Assembly: GCA_965203255.1 (NCBI GenBank)
Contig: OZ241882.1
Coordinates: forward strand, 992,001 to 1,056,000
Length of the DNA: 64,000 bases
Reading direction: 5' to 3'
Origin: JAPOUP01 sp965203255
GTDB taxonomy: Bacteria > Pseudomonadota > Alphaproteobacteria > Rhodobacterales > Rhodobacteraceae
This document shows positions 1 to 8,794 of this stretch, piece after piece. The translations under genes and the position numbers were made by a program. Under the pieces are notes generated by a model. That model did not search any database, had not been told where the DNA came from, and worked only from the letters and a program-made list of their open reading frames with translations. Every line of letters begins with the position of its first letter. The stretch's first letter is position 1.

Positions 1-814
1 TGGGTTTGCGCGGTGGCCCAGCATCGATTCCGCGCATTGTAAGTCCGTGTTTTATGCACTGCACGAAAGCCCCTCCCTGCTCCAGGACCCGCATCAGCGG
101 AAGCATGGCGGACATGATCGCACGACCCTTTGTGAAATCTCCCTCTATCGCACAGGCCCGATAGAGCGCGATATGAGCTTCCGGCGCAAAGTTGGAACCG
201 GCGCAGACCCAGCTTCGGGCACCCCAGGCGAAGAACTCCAGTGCCTGATCGTCCATTCCACAACTCAGCCCTATATGCGGATAGTCCCGTGCCAGCATAT
301 GAAGCCGGTTCGGGTCGCCAGAGCTTTCCTTTATTGCGCAGAAATTCGGGCTACGACCCAGACGGTCAAGGCACACCTCATCCATATTGACACTCATACG
401 TCCGGGATAGTTGTAGAGCATGATGGGAAGGTTCGCGGCCCGGTCTATCGCCAGCGCATGCAAGGCGATCTCGCGACCGGTGGGATACGTATAGGGCGGC
501 GTAGCGACCAGCAACGCGTCCGCTCCGGCGGCCTTTGCAGCTGTTGCGAACATCACACTGTCTTCGGTCCGCATTGCTCCGGTTCCGACTATCAGCGGCA
601 ACCGCCCGGCTATCAATTCCCGCACGCGGCTCATCAAGTCGATGCGCTCGTCGGTTGACTGCGCATAGTATTCACCGGTGGTTCCAGCGACGATGATCCC
701 ATGTACCCCTGCACCAATCAGAAACTCCACGGTTTCAGCCAAGGAATTCCCGTTTAGCGAGTAATCACTGTTCCAAGGCGTAACCAACGGTGTGTAGATG
801 CCTTCAAACTGCAT
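1..814 (-). CDS. DapA/N-acetylneuraminate lyase family aldolase (3' end outside window)
   Basis: Class I (Schiff-base) aldolase of the dihydrodipicolinate synthase superfamily. It starts at the ATG complementary to 812-814, behind a GGGGA ribosome site, and is still open at the window edge after 271 codons. Visible landmarks are the substrate-binding GTTGEY loop (residues 44-49), the Tyr of LYNYPGRM (Tyr134) and the Schiff-base Lys in AIKESSGD (Lys162). The C-terminal QGGAFVQCIKHGL segment is typical of the sugar-acid aldolase branch rather than of biosynthetic DapA. The family condenses or cleaves pyruvate with an aldehyde. Given the sugar-acid dehydratase and alcohol dehydrogenase nearby, cleavage of a 2-keto-3-deoxy acid is the likeliest role, but substrate is not readable from sequence. 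No frameshift was found. Confidence 0.85.
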   Translation of the reverse strand, partial: MQFEGIYTPLVTPWNSDYSLNGNSLAETVEFLIGAGVHGIIVAGTTGEYYAQSTDERIDLMSRVRELIAGRLPLIVGTGAMRTEDSVMFATAAKAAGADALLVATPPYTYPTGREIALHALAIDRAANLPIMLYNYPGRMSVNMDEVCLDRLGRSPNFCAIKESSGDPNRLHMLARDYPHIGLSCGMDDQALEFFAWGARSWVCAGSNFAPEAHIALYRACAIEGDFTKGRAIMSAMLPLMRVLEQGGAFVQCIKHGLTMRGIDAGPPRKP

Positions 815-1125
815 TTTGACGTCCCCTATCCTGACGAATCTTTCTTCGGTGGCGAATGCATAAGACCCTCGCCACCCAATGGTGCCAGTTTCCCATATCG
901 CGCCTTTCACAGCAATTCGCCAACGAATTCCAGCACATTGGTTGACTGACACGTCCGAACCCCTTCAGACGCAAAGTCAGACCACACGCGAAAAATGGCC
1001 GACACAACCTGAGATCAATCAACTGAATGAAGGATCCCGGATGCTCGGCGTCCCGCATTACCAAGGAAAGTGGTCCGTTCCACCACCATTCAGAGGGACA
1101 ATTGCCATGCTCCCTTAAGGTGGCT
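815..1125. other. Non-coding gap between aldolase and truA
   Basis: About 310 bases with only short unconvincing frames. It must hold the promoters of the divergent aldolase and truA genes. In many alphaproteobacteria truA follows fmt; no fmt remnant was recognised here. Confidence 0.5.
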
Positions 1126-1896
1126 ATGCCTGTCCGCATGCCTCGCTACGCCCTGAAAATCGAATATGATGGCGGACACTTTGCCGGTTGGCAGAGGCAG
1201 GATGGCCCGCCGACCGTTCAGGGCGCAGTTGAGGAGGCACTCGAGAGGATCGAACCGGGTGTTCCGGGTATTTCTGCAGCTGGGCGAACCGACGCTGGTG
1301 TGCATGCTCTCGGGCAGGTCGCACATTGCGACATGTTGAAGGACTGGACACCGTTTCGACTTGCGGCAGCATTGAATTTTCACCTGAAGCCCCGACCTGT
1401 CGCGATCATCGACGCCATGCCAGTACCGGATGACTTTCACGCCAGGTTTTCCGCCAGGGAAAGGCGTTACCGTTACCGGATCATCTGCAGAAGGGCACCG
1501 CTTGCCCTTGACAGAGGATTCGCGTGGAGAGTCTCCAGGCACTTGGATGTCGCGGCGATGATTGCAGCGGCGCAACATCTCGTCGGAAGGCACGACTTCA
1601 CGACATTTCGCGCCTCTGAGTGCCAAGCCTCATCGCCGGTGAAGACGATCGATGAAATGGAGGTCACAGCCACCAAAGGCGAGATTCACATATCGGTCCG
1701 CGCCCGTTCGTTTCTGCATAGCCAGGTTCGCAGTTTTGTCGGCACACTGGAACGTGTCGGCACTGGAGCCTGGCCATCAGAACGAGTGTCCGAAGCGCTC
1801 CTGGCCCGAGACCGCGCGGCATGCGGTCCCCTGGCACCGCCGGAGGGTCTCTACCTGACCGGTGTAGGCTATGATCCAGACCCGTTTGAGCGGTAG
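1126..1896 (+). CDS. truA: tRNA pseudouridine(38-40) synthase TruA
   Basis: Converts uridines 38-40 of tRNA anticodon arms to pseudouridine in the cytoplasm. The start at 1126 is chosen because AAGG at 1117-1120 lies five bases upstream; a second in-frame ATG at 1138 is possible. The product is 256 residues, the usual size. It begins with the family pattern LKIEYDG, followed by FAGWQRQ, and carries the catalytic Asp in GRTDAGVHA (Asp56). The later RSFLHSQVRSFVGTL segment is the conserved C-terminal helix of the family, where an 'RxFLxxQVR' pattern is usual. The gene looks intact and is probably functional. Confidence 0.95.
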   Translation: MPVRMPRYALKIEYDGGHFAGWQRQDGPPTVQGAVEEALERIEPGVPGISAAGRTDAGVHALGQVAHCDMLKDWTPFRLAAALNFHLKPRPVAIIDAMPVPDDFHARFSARERRYRYRIICRRAPLALDRGFAWRVSRHLDVAAMIAAAQHLVGRHDFTTFRASECQASSPVKTIDEMEVTATKGEIHISVRARSFLHSQVRSFVGTLERVGTGAWPSERVSEALLARDRAACGPLAPPEGLYLTGVGYDPDPFER

Positions 1897-1917
1897 ACGA
1901 GTCGTCTGGAAGGGGAT

Positions 1918-2160
1918 TCATGTCATAGATTCCGCAACGCCTTGGCGCATCAACGCCGGTTGTGTCATCATCTGACGTATCGCCACCCCCGGATCGGCTC
2001 GCGTGGCCGACTCTCGCTCCGCCTCGGCAAACGTCTTCAGACCAAAATTTGGAGAATTATACACTATCCAAGCGAAGCGCCGGCTGTTCAGGCCGGTTTT
2101 CGTTTGCGGTTGTAGGCTTTCGGGATTCGGACCTACGGCCTCCGGGGTGCCGGAAATCAT
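1918..2160 (-). pseudogene. 3' fragment of an unrecognised gene
   Basis: An open frame on the minus strand ends at 1918, and its last ~45 residues (FAEAERESATRADP...) look like an ordinary soluble protein. Upstream it runs into the solo IS30 end at 2166-2228 and loses any resemblance to coding sequence. It lies convergent to truA with a 21-base gap. Probably the remaining 3' end of a gene truncated by the element. The family was not recognised. Confidence 0.25.
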
Positions 2161-2165
2161 GCCCT

Positions 2166-2228
2166 CCGGCCATTCCCGCCGCCCCGCGGAGGGAATGGCC
2201 GGTGCTGCATTTCGGAGTGGAAGTGGGG
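2166..2228. mobile_element. Solo IS30-type terminal end
   Basis: A 12-base arm CCGGCCATTCCC and its exact complement GGGAATGGCCGG enclose a short GC-rich loop, followed by TGCATTTCGGAGTGGAAGTGGGG. This is the same hairpin plus terminal repeat that closes the IS30 copies at 11.05, 14.8, 15.3, 34.67 and 40.07 kb, with a shorter loop. No transposase or opposite end is present, so it is a relic end. It sits just upstream of the nucleotidyltransferase gene. Confidence 0.7.
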
Positions 2229-2266
2229 GTTTACCATGATCCCTTACAGACCTCCAGGATGAAGCC

Positions 2267-2941
2267 TTGTCTCGATATCCTCTCCGATGCCCAGATGCCC
2301 CCTGGCCGGAACTGGTCGGAACCCCCGACCGGTTCACGCTCTATGGAGGAACCGCCATTGCCCTGTGGCTCGGCCACCGCCATTCGGTTGATTTTGATTT
2401 TTTCACCCGTGAGGATTTAGTGCCGCAGGATCTACTCTCGTCGGTGCCCTACCTGCGGGAAGCGGAACCCTATCTGGTCGATGACCGCTCCCTGAGCTGT
2501 CTTGTCCATCGCCGGGGGCAGCCGGTCCCGTTATCCTTCTTCCAGCCGAAAGACTTTCCTGAGCTCGAAAACGCGGTCCTTACGGAGGATATTAACCTGC
2601 CTGTCGCCACCCTCCGGAATCTTGCCATCACAAAACTGACGGCAATCCAGAGTCGCGCCGAGAAAAAGGACTATCTTGACCTGCACGCAATGCTGCACCA
2701 GGCCTCGATGCGGCTGGAAGACATGTTGGCGGATGCGCATTCGGTCTACGGCAGACGGTTCGTCTGTCTTTCATCACTACAGGCCCTGTCGTATTTCGGG
2801 GAGGGGGATGTCCAGACCTTGCCAGATCAGGTTAAACGCGATCTCGAGAAAGATGTTGCCGCGGTTGATCTTGATCGTCTGGAACAGCGGATTGCATTGT
2901 GTAGCCGCAGGAAGAAATACAGCCATGACCCTTTCGGATAG
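2267..2941 (+). CDS. AbiEii/AbiGii-type nucleotidyltransferase (toxin-like), N-terminus probably frameshifted
   Basis: The core motif FTLYGGTAIALWLGHR followed by SVDFDFF matches the AbiEii nucleotidyltransferase fold: a GG(T/S) loop and the metal-binding DxD-like aspartates. Members act as toxins or abortive-infection effectors. A conserved-looking N-terminus (MKPCLDILSDAQMP) begins at ATG 2259 in another frame and would join this frame if a run of six C near 2296-2301 had one more base. As written, translation in the long frame would need a TTG at 2267. The stop overlaps the next gene by 17 bases. Either a homopolymer error, a real inactivating indel or a phase-variable run is possible. Confidence 0.7.
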   Translation: MSRYPLRCPDAPWPELVGTPDRFTLYGGTAIALWLGHRHSVDFDFFTREDLVPQDLLSSVPYLREAEPYLVDDRSLSCLVHRRGQPVPLSFFQPKDFPELENAVLTEDINLPVATLRNLAITKLTAIQSRAEKKDYLDLHAMLHQASMRLEDMLADAHSVYGRRFVCLSSLQALSYFGEGDVQTLPDQVKRDLEKDVAAVDLDRLEQRIALCSRRKKYSHDPFG

Positions 2942-3209
2942 ATGTGATCTCGAGGCCGTGGCCGACGAGAAGCACTTTCTGGCCTACGTACTCTGCCATG
3001 GCACGCTTTCCGACATCCAGAACGTACGGCGTGTGGTCGGGGACGCCCGTATCGAACAGGCGCTTGATGATGCGCCGGCTGGCGTCTTCTCCCCGCGTCA
3101 GTGGACATTCTGGAACCTGCACTATGGCAGGACCCCGGTTCCACCGATGCCGGTGCGTCAGCTGGCGCATCGACGCGCTGAACACCGGACCGAAGCAGGC
3201 CGGATGTGA
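2925..3209 (+). CDS. Small partner protein of the AbiEii-like nucleotidyltransferase
   Basis: A 94-residue protein starting at ATG 2925 inside the end of the nucleotidyltransferase gene, so the two are translationally coupled. The segment FSPRQWTFWNLHYGRTPVPPMPVR resembles small proteins often encoded next to AbiEii-like nucleotidyltransferases, but I cannot name the family with certainty. By position it may be the cognate antitoxin or regulator; note that classical AbiEi antitoxins are larger, contain a wHTH domain and lie upstream. Function is inferred from context only. Confidence 0.55.
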   Translation: MTLSDRCDLEAVADEKHFLAYVLCHGTLSDIQNVRRVVGDARIEQALDDAPAGVFSPRQWTFWNLHYGRTPVPPMPVRQLAHRRAEHRTEAGRM

Positions 3210-3984
3210 TAAGCTACGGGTCTACAGCGCTTCCGCTTCAGCCGATGGATGACGGGCGCGGTGTCTGTCGGTCGTTGGCCCTTTCCCATGGTTTCTCCGT
3301 GCTGAGACTCCGCATCTCTGGCGATTCCCAGACACCCATACGCAGGAGACCGACAGTCACGCCCGGCAGTTTCATAGTGGTCCATCTGGCCCGCATCGCC
3401 GCCTAGAACTTTCCAACCTCCAGAAAGTGCTCCGGGACAGAGGAAGGCGACCCTGACGCGCGGGCCTCTTCCGCGACGGATCCGACCCTCCATACCCCGA
3501 TGCCTGCCCTGAAGGGCCGGAGGAGCGTCTCCGTCAGGGTCGTCTCGCCAACGTGGAACCGGGCGGCCTCCCCGTCCCTTCAAGGGGTCGCCCATCGCCG
3601 AAAAACCGGCCAAACCTATCTTGCGTCACCTACCACAACGGGAAATGGAAACTCCATTCGCGAAGGACCGATAGCGGGCTGGCACCTGGCTTCTGCTCCA
3701 GGGCTGTTCCGGGAAGTATGTCCAACTCTCAACGACACATTCATCAATCAAGACAACGGCAGAAGATTCCCGCTGGATGCGCTGAAAGAAGAGAGCGGCT
3801 ACATTGAAGTATGGCGATTGCCCTACCTGCCCCACTTGGCTTCACAGGTTCAATGGGGCGGAGGAAATGACCGTCGTGAACCATAGCAGGCATTGCCCAC
3901 AAACGGTGGATTTGGTCGAATTCCTTCTTGCGGTGCCATCCGTAACCGGCGAATGCTACTGTCCGGCCCTGAAAGGGAAGACCA
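3210..3984. other. Non-coding or decayed stretch upstream of the alcohol dehydrogenase
   Basis: No convincing gene. Short frames overlap on both strands. A stretch near 3660-3890 on the plus strand (GRRFPLDALKEESGYIEVWRLP) has the composition of real protein but no start or family assignment, so it may be a gene remnant. Promoter signals for the alcohol dehydrogenase should lie at its right end. Confidence 0.4.
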
Positions 3985-5064
3985 ATGAGAACAGCGAAAG
4001 CCGCAGTCTGCCGACGCTTCGGCGAACCCCTGACTATCGAAGAGATAACGCTTGCCGCACCCCGCCCAGGTGAAGTTCGGGTTCAGATCGCTGCCTGCGC
4101 CATCTGCCATTCCGACATCACCTATGCCGACGGTGGTTGGGGTGGACATCTCCCTGCGGTATATGGACATGAAGCGGCCGGAACCATCACCGAGATTGGA
4201 ACGGACATAAGGAGCTTCTCTGTCGGCGACCCGGTGATCGTGACATTGATTCGCTCCTGCGGAACCTGCCCGTCTTGCCTCTCTGCCAATCCGACCACCT
4301 GTGCCGGTCCATTCGACATCGTCTCTCACCCACTGAGCAAGGATGGGGAGCGCATCGAACAGGGAATGTGCGCCGGGGCTTTCGCCGAAGCAGTCGTCAT
4401 CGATCAGAGCCAGATCGCAGGAATACCTGAAGACATGCCGATGGACGCGGCAGCACTGCTCAGTTGCGGAGTGATCACCGGTATCGGTGCAGTGGTCAAC
4501 ACAGCCGGACTGCGCCCCGGTCAGACCTGCGTCGTAATCGGCGCAGGTGGGGTAGGCCTCAACGCGATACAGGGAGCCCGCATTTCAGGAGCTTCCCGCA
4601 TTGTGGCTGTGGATATGACTCAGGAAAAACTCGAGACCGCATTGGAGTTCGGCGCCACAGATGGTGTGCTTGCCAATGAAGTGAAGCCCTGGTCCGTCGC
4701 CAAGCGGTTGCTCGGCGGTGGAGCGGATTTCGTATTCGTGACTGTAGGCAACGTCAAAGCCTATGACACCGCTGCTCGCTATCTCGGGCCACATGGCAGA
4801 ATAATCATGGTTGGTATGACGCATAACGACGAAACGTCAACCTACAAGCCGGTCGCCTTCTCCGCACTCGCGCAGGGTATGGTCGGCTCCAAAATGGGCG
4901 ATGTTGTCATTAGCCGCGACATTCCCTGGATGGTTGATCTCTACCGGCAGGGACGCCTCAAGCTGAATGAACTCGTCTCAGCACGTTGGCGCCTTGATGA
5001 AATCAACGAAGCCATTGCCAATACCCGAGCTGGCGCGGCGAGACGCAATGTCATCGTATTTTAA
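3985..5064 (+). CDS. Zinc-dependent alcohol dehydrogenase (MDR superfamily)
   Basis: NAD(P)-dependent medium-chain dehydrogenase, 359 residues, cytosolic, with ribosome site AGGGAAG nine bases before the ATG. The catalytic zinc site is seen as ICHSD and YGHEAAG near residues 40-68. The structural zinc loop carries four cysteines spaced CGTCPSCLSANPTTC (about 92-106). The Rossmann nucleotide loop is IGAGGVGLNAIQ near 180. It resembles the FrmA/class III and aryl-alcohol dehydrogenase branch. It stands alone on the plus strand; the nearby dehydratase, aldolase and creatininase genes suggest a role in catabolism of a sugar acid or related alcohol. Substrate unknown. Confidence 0.85.
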   Translation: MRTAKAAVCRRFGEPLTIEEITLAAPRPGEVRVQIAACAICHSDITYADGGWGGHLPAVYGHEAAGTITEIGTDIRSFSVGDPVIVTLIRSCGTCPSCLSANPTTCAGPFDIVSHPLSKDGERIEQGMCAGAFAEAVVIDQSQIAGIPEDMPMDAAALLSCGVITGIGAVVNTAGLRPGQTCVVIGAGGVGLNAIQGARISGASRIVAVDMTQEKLETALEFGATDGVLANEVKPWSVAKRLLGGGADFVFVTVGNVKAYDTAARYLGPHGRIIMVGMTHNDETSTYKPVAFSALAQGMVGSKMGDVVISRDIPWMVDLYRQGRLKLNELVSARWRLDEINEAIANTRAGAARRNVIVF

Positions 5065-5265
5065 ACCCTGACACTGAAACCATGCAGAAACTGGCCGGCA
5101 CTTCAGATGCATGGCAGCAGGTCAATCTATGGTGCCGGGGTCTGCGGTAGCGCTTTGCAGCTCTGCATCTCGCCGCCTGTGGCATCAATCCGGAGAAGGG
5201 ATCCCGGTGGTACCAGCGACTGGACCAAATCGGCCATCCCGGGTCGGCCAGCGTATGCGTCCGGT

Positions 5266-5706
5266 TCAAGACGGGGTCCGACCCCATTCATACATGACGA
5301 TTCCTTCGGTCTCGCGCCCACCCATCCGCCGATATAGCGACCTTGCGGGAATGTTCTCGGCTTCGGTCGCAAGCCAGACGTATTCGCAGGCTCGTTCAGC
5401 CGCGATCCTCAATATGGCATCCACGAGCTTCCGACCGATGCCGCGCCTCAGCCAATCATCACCCGTCCCGACTTCATTTATGAACATCTGCGGCTGCTTG
5501 TCCGGATGTAGCAGCACCACACCTGAGGCCATGGCGACAACCTGGCTATCCGCGACCGCAACCACCATTTCGTGACACCCGTCAGCGAGAAACCTCACTG
5601 CCTGGTCCGCATCGATTGCGTTGTCGAAAACACCATCTGCTACCGAATCCAGCACCGCCAGATCCGCTGGACCTAGCCGACGAATGGTGATTGTCTCCTC
5701 TACCAT
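5266..5706 (-). CDS. GNAT-family N-acetyltransferase
   Basis: A 146-residue acetyl-CoA-dependent acetyltransferase. The acetyl-CoA pyrophosphate-binding motif A is visible as WLRRGIGRKLVDAIL, preceded by the family strand MFINEVGTGDDW. The tail has the usual SLYRRMGGRE pattern. The ATG at 5706 is preferred over an upstream TTG because GGAAAGGGG lies just before it. It is divergent from the enolase-superfamily gene with only 33 bases between starts, so the two promoters overlap. The substrate cannot be read from the sequence. Confidence 0.8.
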   Translation of the reverse strand: MVEETITIRRLGPADLAVLDSVADGVFDNAIDADQAVRFLADGCHEMVVAVADSQVVAMASGVVLLHPDKQPQMFINEVGTGDDWLRRGIGRKLVDAILRIAAERACEYVWLATEAENIPARSLYRRMGGRETEGIVMYEWGRTPS

Positions 5707-5739
5707 GAACCAGCCCCTTTCCAACCTGTGTGGACAGTC

Positions 5740-6972
5740 ATGAAGTTAATGGATCTCGATATCATCGTCACGGCACCTCCAGCGCCTGGCTGGGGAGGCC
5801 GCTATTGGATCCTTGTGAAGGTCACGACCGACACAGGCATAACGGGATGGGGTGAATGCTATGCATCGTCAGTCGGGCCATTCGCCATGAAGGCCGTAAT
5901 TCGCGATGTATTTGAGCGGCATATGGCAGGGACGAATCCGGAAGATCTGGAACTGATGTTCCGCCGCGCCTATTCGAGTGGCTTTACCCAACGCCCGGAT
6001 CTGACTGTCATGGGCGCGTTTTCAGGGCTTGAAATCGCCTGCTGGGACATTCTTGGCAAGGACCGTGGCCGACCGGTCTGGGCCCTTATTGGCGGAAGGG
6101 TGAACGAACGGATCCGTGCGTATTCCTATCTTTATCCACTTCCTCATCATGAATTGCCGGAGTTCTGGATCTCGCCGACAATGGCTGCGGAAAGCGCGGC
6201 CGCGTTGGTGGAACAGGGCTACACGGCCGTAAAATTCGACCCGGCTGGGCCCTATACAATTCGTGGCGGGCACCAGCCGGCGATGTCGGATATTTCGACC
6301 TCGGTCGCATTCTGTAACGCGGTCCGGACGGCTGTCGGCGACAAAGCCGATTTGCTGTTTGGCACTCACGGACAGTTCAGCAACGCTGGGGCCATCCGCC
6401 TCGGCAAGGCTCTGGAACCATTTCAGCCGCTATGGTTCGAAGAACCCGTGCCACCGGACAACCTCCTGGATTTCGCCGAAGTTGCACGTGCGGTGAACAT
6501 TCCGATCGCGACTGGCGAGCGGCTGACCACGAAGGCCGAGTTCGGCTCCTTGCTAAGAACTGGCGGCGCTGCGATCCTACAGCCGGCGCTCGGACGGTCT
6601 GGTGGAATCTGGGAGACCCGAAAGATCGCCGCTTTGGCGGAAGCCTTTAACGCACAGATGGCACCGCATCTCTATGCAGGACCCATCGAGTGGGCGGCAA
6701 ACATCCACTTAAGCGTTTCGATACCAAACCTACTGATTGCGGAAACCATCGAGACCGAATTTCACGACCAGCTAATCCACGGTGCGATCAGGGTGGAGGA
6801 TGGCTTTGTGACGGCCCCGGAATCCCCGGGCCTCGGAATCGAAGTGAACGAAGGACTCGCACGTTCGCATCCCTATTCTGGAGATAGGCTGCATCTGGAA
6901 ATGCAGGAAGCTCCATGTGACTATCAGGACGGAAATATATTCGAAGGGGGAGCACCCGCTCGCGACGGATAG
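5740..6972 (+). CDS. Mandelate racemase/muconate lactonizing (enolase superfamily) sugar-acid dehydratase
   Basis: A 410-residue enolase-superfamily protein. The N-terminal capping domain starts VTAPPAPGWGGRYWILV. The barrel shows AVKFDPAGPYT after the second strand, then the metal-ligand strand ends LWFEEPVPP and ATGERLTTK, and the APHLYAGP histidine segment. This arrangement is that of galactonate/gluconate-type acid sugar dehydratases. It probably removes water from an aldonic or uronic acid to give a 2-keto-3-deoxy acid, which the DapA-type aldolase at 1-814 could cleave. The start at 5740 has only a weak ribosome site; a GTG at 5728 is the alternative. Confidence 0.85.
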   Translation: MKLMDLDIIVTAPPAPGWGGRYWILVKVTTDTGITGWGECYASSVGPFAMKAVIRDVFERHMAGTNPEDLELMFRRAYSSGFTQRPDLTVMGAFSGLEIACWDILGKDRGRPVWALIGGRVNERIRAYSYLYPLPHHELPEFWISPTMAAESAAALVEQGYTAVKFDPAGPYTIRGGHQPAMSDISTSVAFCNAVRTAVGDKADLLFGTHGQFSNAGAIRLGKALEPFQPLWFEEPVPPDNLLDFAEVARAVNIPIATGERLTTKAEFGSLLRTGGAAILQPALGRSGGIWETRKIAALAEAFNAQMAPHLYAGPIEWAANIHLSVSIPNLLIAETIETEFHDQLIHGAIRVEDGFVTAPESPGLGIEVNEGLARSHPYSGDRLHLEMQEAPCDYQDGNIFEGGAPARDG

Positions 6973-7065
6973 CTCGATCGCCTCGAATTTCAGGCCATAT
7001 GGCGCTACAGCCTCATCTTCGACTCACTACCGCTACGAACGGCGAAGGGATTTAGGACAGACTCC

Positions 7066-7803
7066 TCATTCCGATGCCATGAACGCTTTGTAATCTCCTG
7101 CCACAGCCTGGGCCGCGGCCGTCAGCAGCCTGTGTCCGAATTCTGGGGTCGCGAGGGCTGAATGTGAACCAACGCGACCATCCGGAAACTCCGCACGATG
7201 TTCCTCAGGCGGCCCATGCCTATCTCCGGAGTGAGCGGCAATGTAGTCGGGTGATAGCGCCATTGGTTCAGCATCGGCGTCCGGATGGCTGACCTCGCGA
7301 ATCAGGGCTTGGGTGATCGCGACCTCGGAAGGCGTTGCATGCATTCCTTCCCAGCGCCCGAACAGCCCGCTTCGAAGCGTATTGACGGACTCGAAATCCC
7401 ACCAGCTTCGCAGTCGACCGTTACCGGGCGGCAAAGTTCCTATAGCCCTCCTGAGCGGTTCAACATTCGCTCCATGGCCGTTCAGCACATAAATCCGGGT
7501 GAATCCCTGCGCATAGAGTCCGGACAGGACTTCCCGAGCCACGGCTTCAAACAGGTCAGGATCTATGGAAATGGTTCCAGGGAATCCCGTATTGAACGGG
7601 GCCGGTGAGTAAGCAAGCGGTGGCGCGACGAGTGCATCGACCCGCGACGCAGCCGAATTCGCAATTGCTTCCGCACAGGCAGTATCCGTACCGATCAGCC
7701 CGATTGGTCCATGCTGCTCGGTGGATCCACAGGGAAGCAGGATCCCCCGAGACCGATTGAGATATTCCGCGACCTCATACCAGGTGCATTCGGCAAGCTT
7801 CAT
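7066..7803 (-). CDS. Creatininase-family amidohydrolase
   Basis: A 245-residue metal-dependent hydrolase of the creatininase fold, which hydrolyses cyclic or linear amide bonds. Metal-binding motifs are in order: LPCGSTEQHGP (about 23-33), GTDT (38-41), the LNGHGANV loop (about 108-115) and the WEGMHATPSEVA glutamate segment. The family also includes MftE and N-formamide deformylases, so creatinine need not be the substrate. It follows the solute-binding protein gene on the same strand after a possible terminator. Its position beside a polar amino-acid importer suggests it acts on the imported compound. Confidence 0.85.
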   Translation of the reverse strand: MKLAECTWYEVAEYLNRSRGILLPCGSTEQHGPIGLIGTDTACAEAIANSAASRVDALVAPPLAYSPAPFNTGFPGTISIDPDLFEAVAREVLSGLYAQGFTRIYVLNGHGANVEPLRRAIGTLPPGNGRLRSWWDFESVNTLRSGLFGRWEGMHATPSEVAITQALIREVSHPDADAEPMALSPDYIAAHSGDRHGPPEEHRAEFPDGRVGSHSALATPEFGHRLLTAAAQAVAGDYKAFMASE

Positions 7804-7856
7804 CCAGGACCTTCAGCCAATCTGGCTGGACATTGGGGTTATCGACCCTGCGTAAA

Positions 7857-7885
7857 GCGGGGATTGCGACTCAACCCATCCCCGC
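7857..7885 (-). terminator. Hairpin between solute-binding protein and creatininase genes
   Basis: Perfect 8-bp inverted repeat GCGGGGAT / ATCCCCGC with a 13-base loop. On the minus strand it follows the stop of the solute-binding protein by 18 bases and is trailed by CTTTACG. The U-tract is weak, so it may only attenuate read-through or stabilise mRNA. Confidence 0.45.
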
Positions 7886-7902
7886 CGTGAACATCGCTGG
7901 AA

Positions 7903-8673
7903 TCAGAGCCCCCACTTCGCCTTTGTCACATCAAAGAAGCCCTTGGCCTGTTTCACCTTCACCCAGTTGTTGACATAATTAATCCAGATCTGGTCGTCTT
8001 GAGGCAACAGCATTGCGATGGGCGTCGGTTCACGGGGCTCGGTGTTTGGAACCTGCACAACACCATGTTTGGTCTTTAGGGTCGCTCCTTCGATGTTCGA
8101 AGTGATGAATACGTCCGCTCGCCCCGCGAGCACCTCCTGAAATCCGCGCGCAGGAGCCTCAACGACCTTGATTTCCGCATTCGGAAACCACTCACGCACC
8201 AGTGCCTCGAAAGTGGTTCCAAGAGTCGTGGCGACGTTGATGTCGGGTTTGTCGATCGAGTCGTAGCCGTCGAACCCGTCAGCCTTGTCAGGCGTTGTGA
8301 ACGGTATGATCTCAACTGCAATGTAACTTTCCGAAAATCCAGCGACCTTCATCCGGGGCGGACTGATCGAGGCTGAGCCGGTCATGTGGTATTTTCCCGC
8401 CACGACACCGTTCACCAGCGTCTTCCAGTCAGTTGGAACGAACTCGACTTCGACGCCCAGATCCTTGGCCAGTTCCATCGCCACGTCAATGTCAAATCCC
8501 TTGTAGCTGTTCGTGGCCGGATCACGTACAGACATCGGATTCCAATCGCCGGTGGTCCCGAACTTCAAAATTCCGGAGTCGAGAATCTGGTTTAGCGCGG
8601 ATTGTGCATACCCCGCAGTCGCCAGAAACATGCTTACGGCAACCGCAGCGGCGGCGCTCTTCCAGTAGATCAT
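7903..8673 (-). CDS. Amino-acid ABC transporter periplasmic substrate-binding protein (family 3)
   Basis: A 256-residue periplasmic binding protein. The N-terminus is a clear Sec signal peptide (hydrophobic AAAAVAVSMFLATAGYAQ, cleavage probably after AYA-like GYA). The mature part starts with the family pattern LDSGILKFGTTGDWNPM and contains KGFDIDVAMELAKDLG, a hallmark of polar amino-acid and cyclohexadienyl-dehydratase-like binding proteins. It is transcribed away from the ATPase and permease genes at 8795 and 9999, so the importer is split over a divergent promoter region at 8674-8794. Probably delivers a polar amino acid or related amide. Confidence 0.9.
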   Translation of the reverse strand: MIYWKSAAAAVAVSMFLATAGYAQSALNQILDSGILKFGTTGDWNPMSVRDPATNSYKGFDIDVAMELAKDLGVEVEFVPTDWKTLVNGVVAGKYHMTGSASISPPRMKVAGFSESYIAVEIIPFTTPDKADGFDGYDSIDKPDINVATTLGTTFEALVREWFPNAEIKVVEAPARGFQEVLAGRADVFITSNIEGATLKTKHGVVQVPNTEPREPTPIAMLLPQDDQIWINYVNNWVKVKQAKGFFDVTKAKWGL

Positions 8674-8794
8674 GATTCTCTCCCATTTGGCCGCGCCTGT
8701 TGGCCCGGCATCTTGATGCTTGAATTTGTGATCATTTCGCCGCTAACCTCAAGGGAATTATTCCGTTCGCGGAATTTTGGCAACAGGGCACGAT

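Noticed and set aside
2080..2100. Possible terminator CCGGC-N7-GCCGG followed by TTTT
   Set aside because: Five-bp stem only, and it sits in a gene remnant rather than after a gene; too weak to call.
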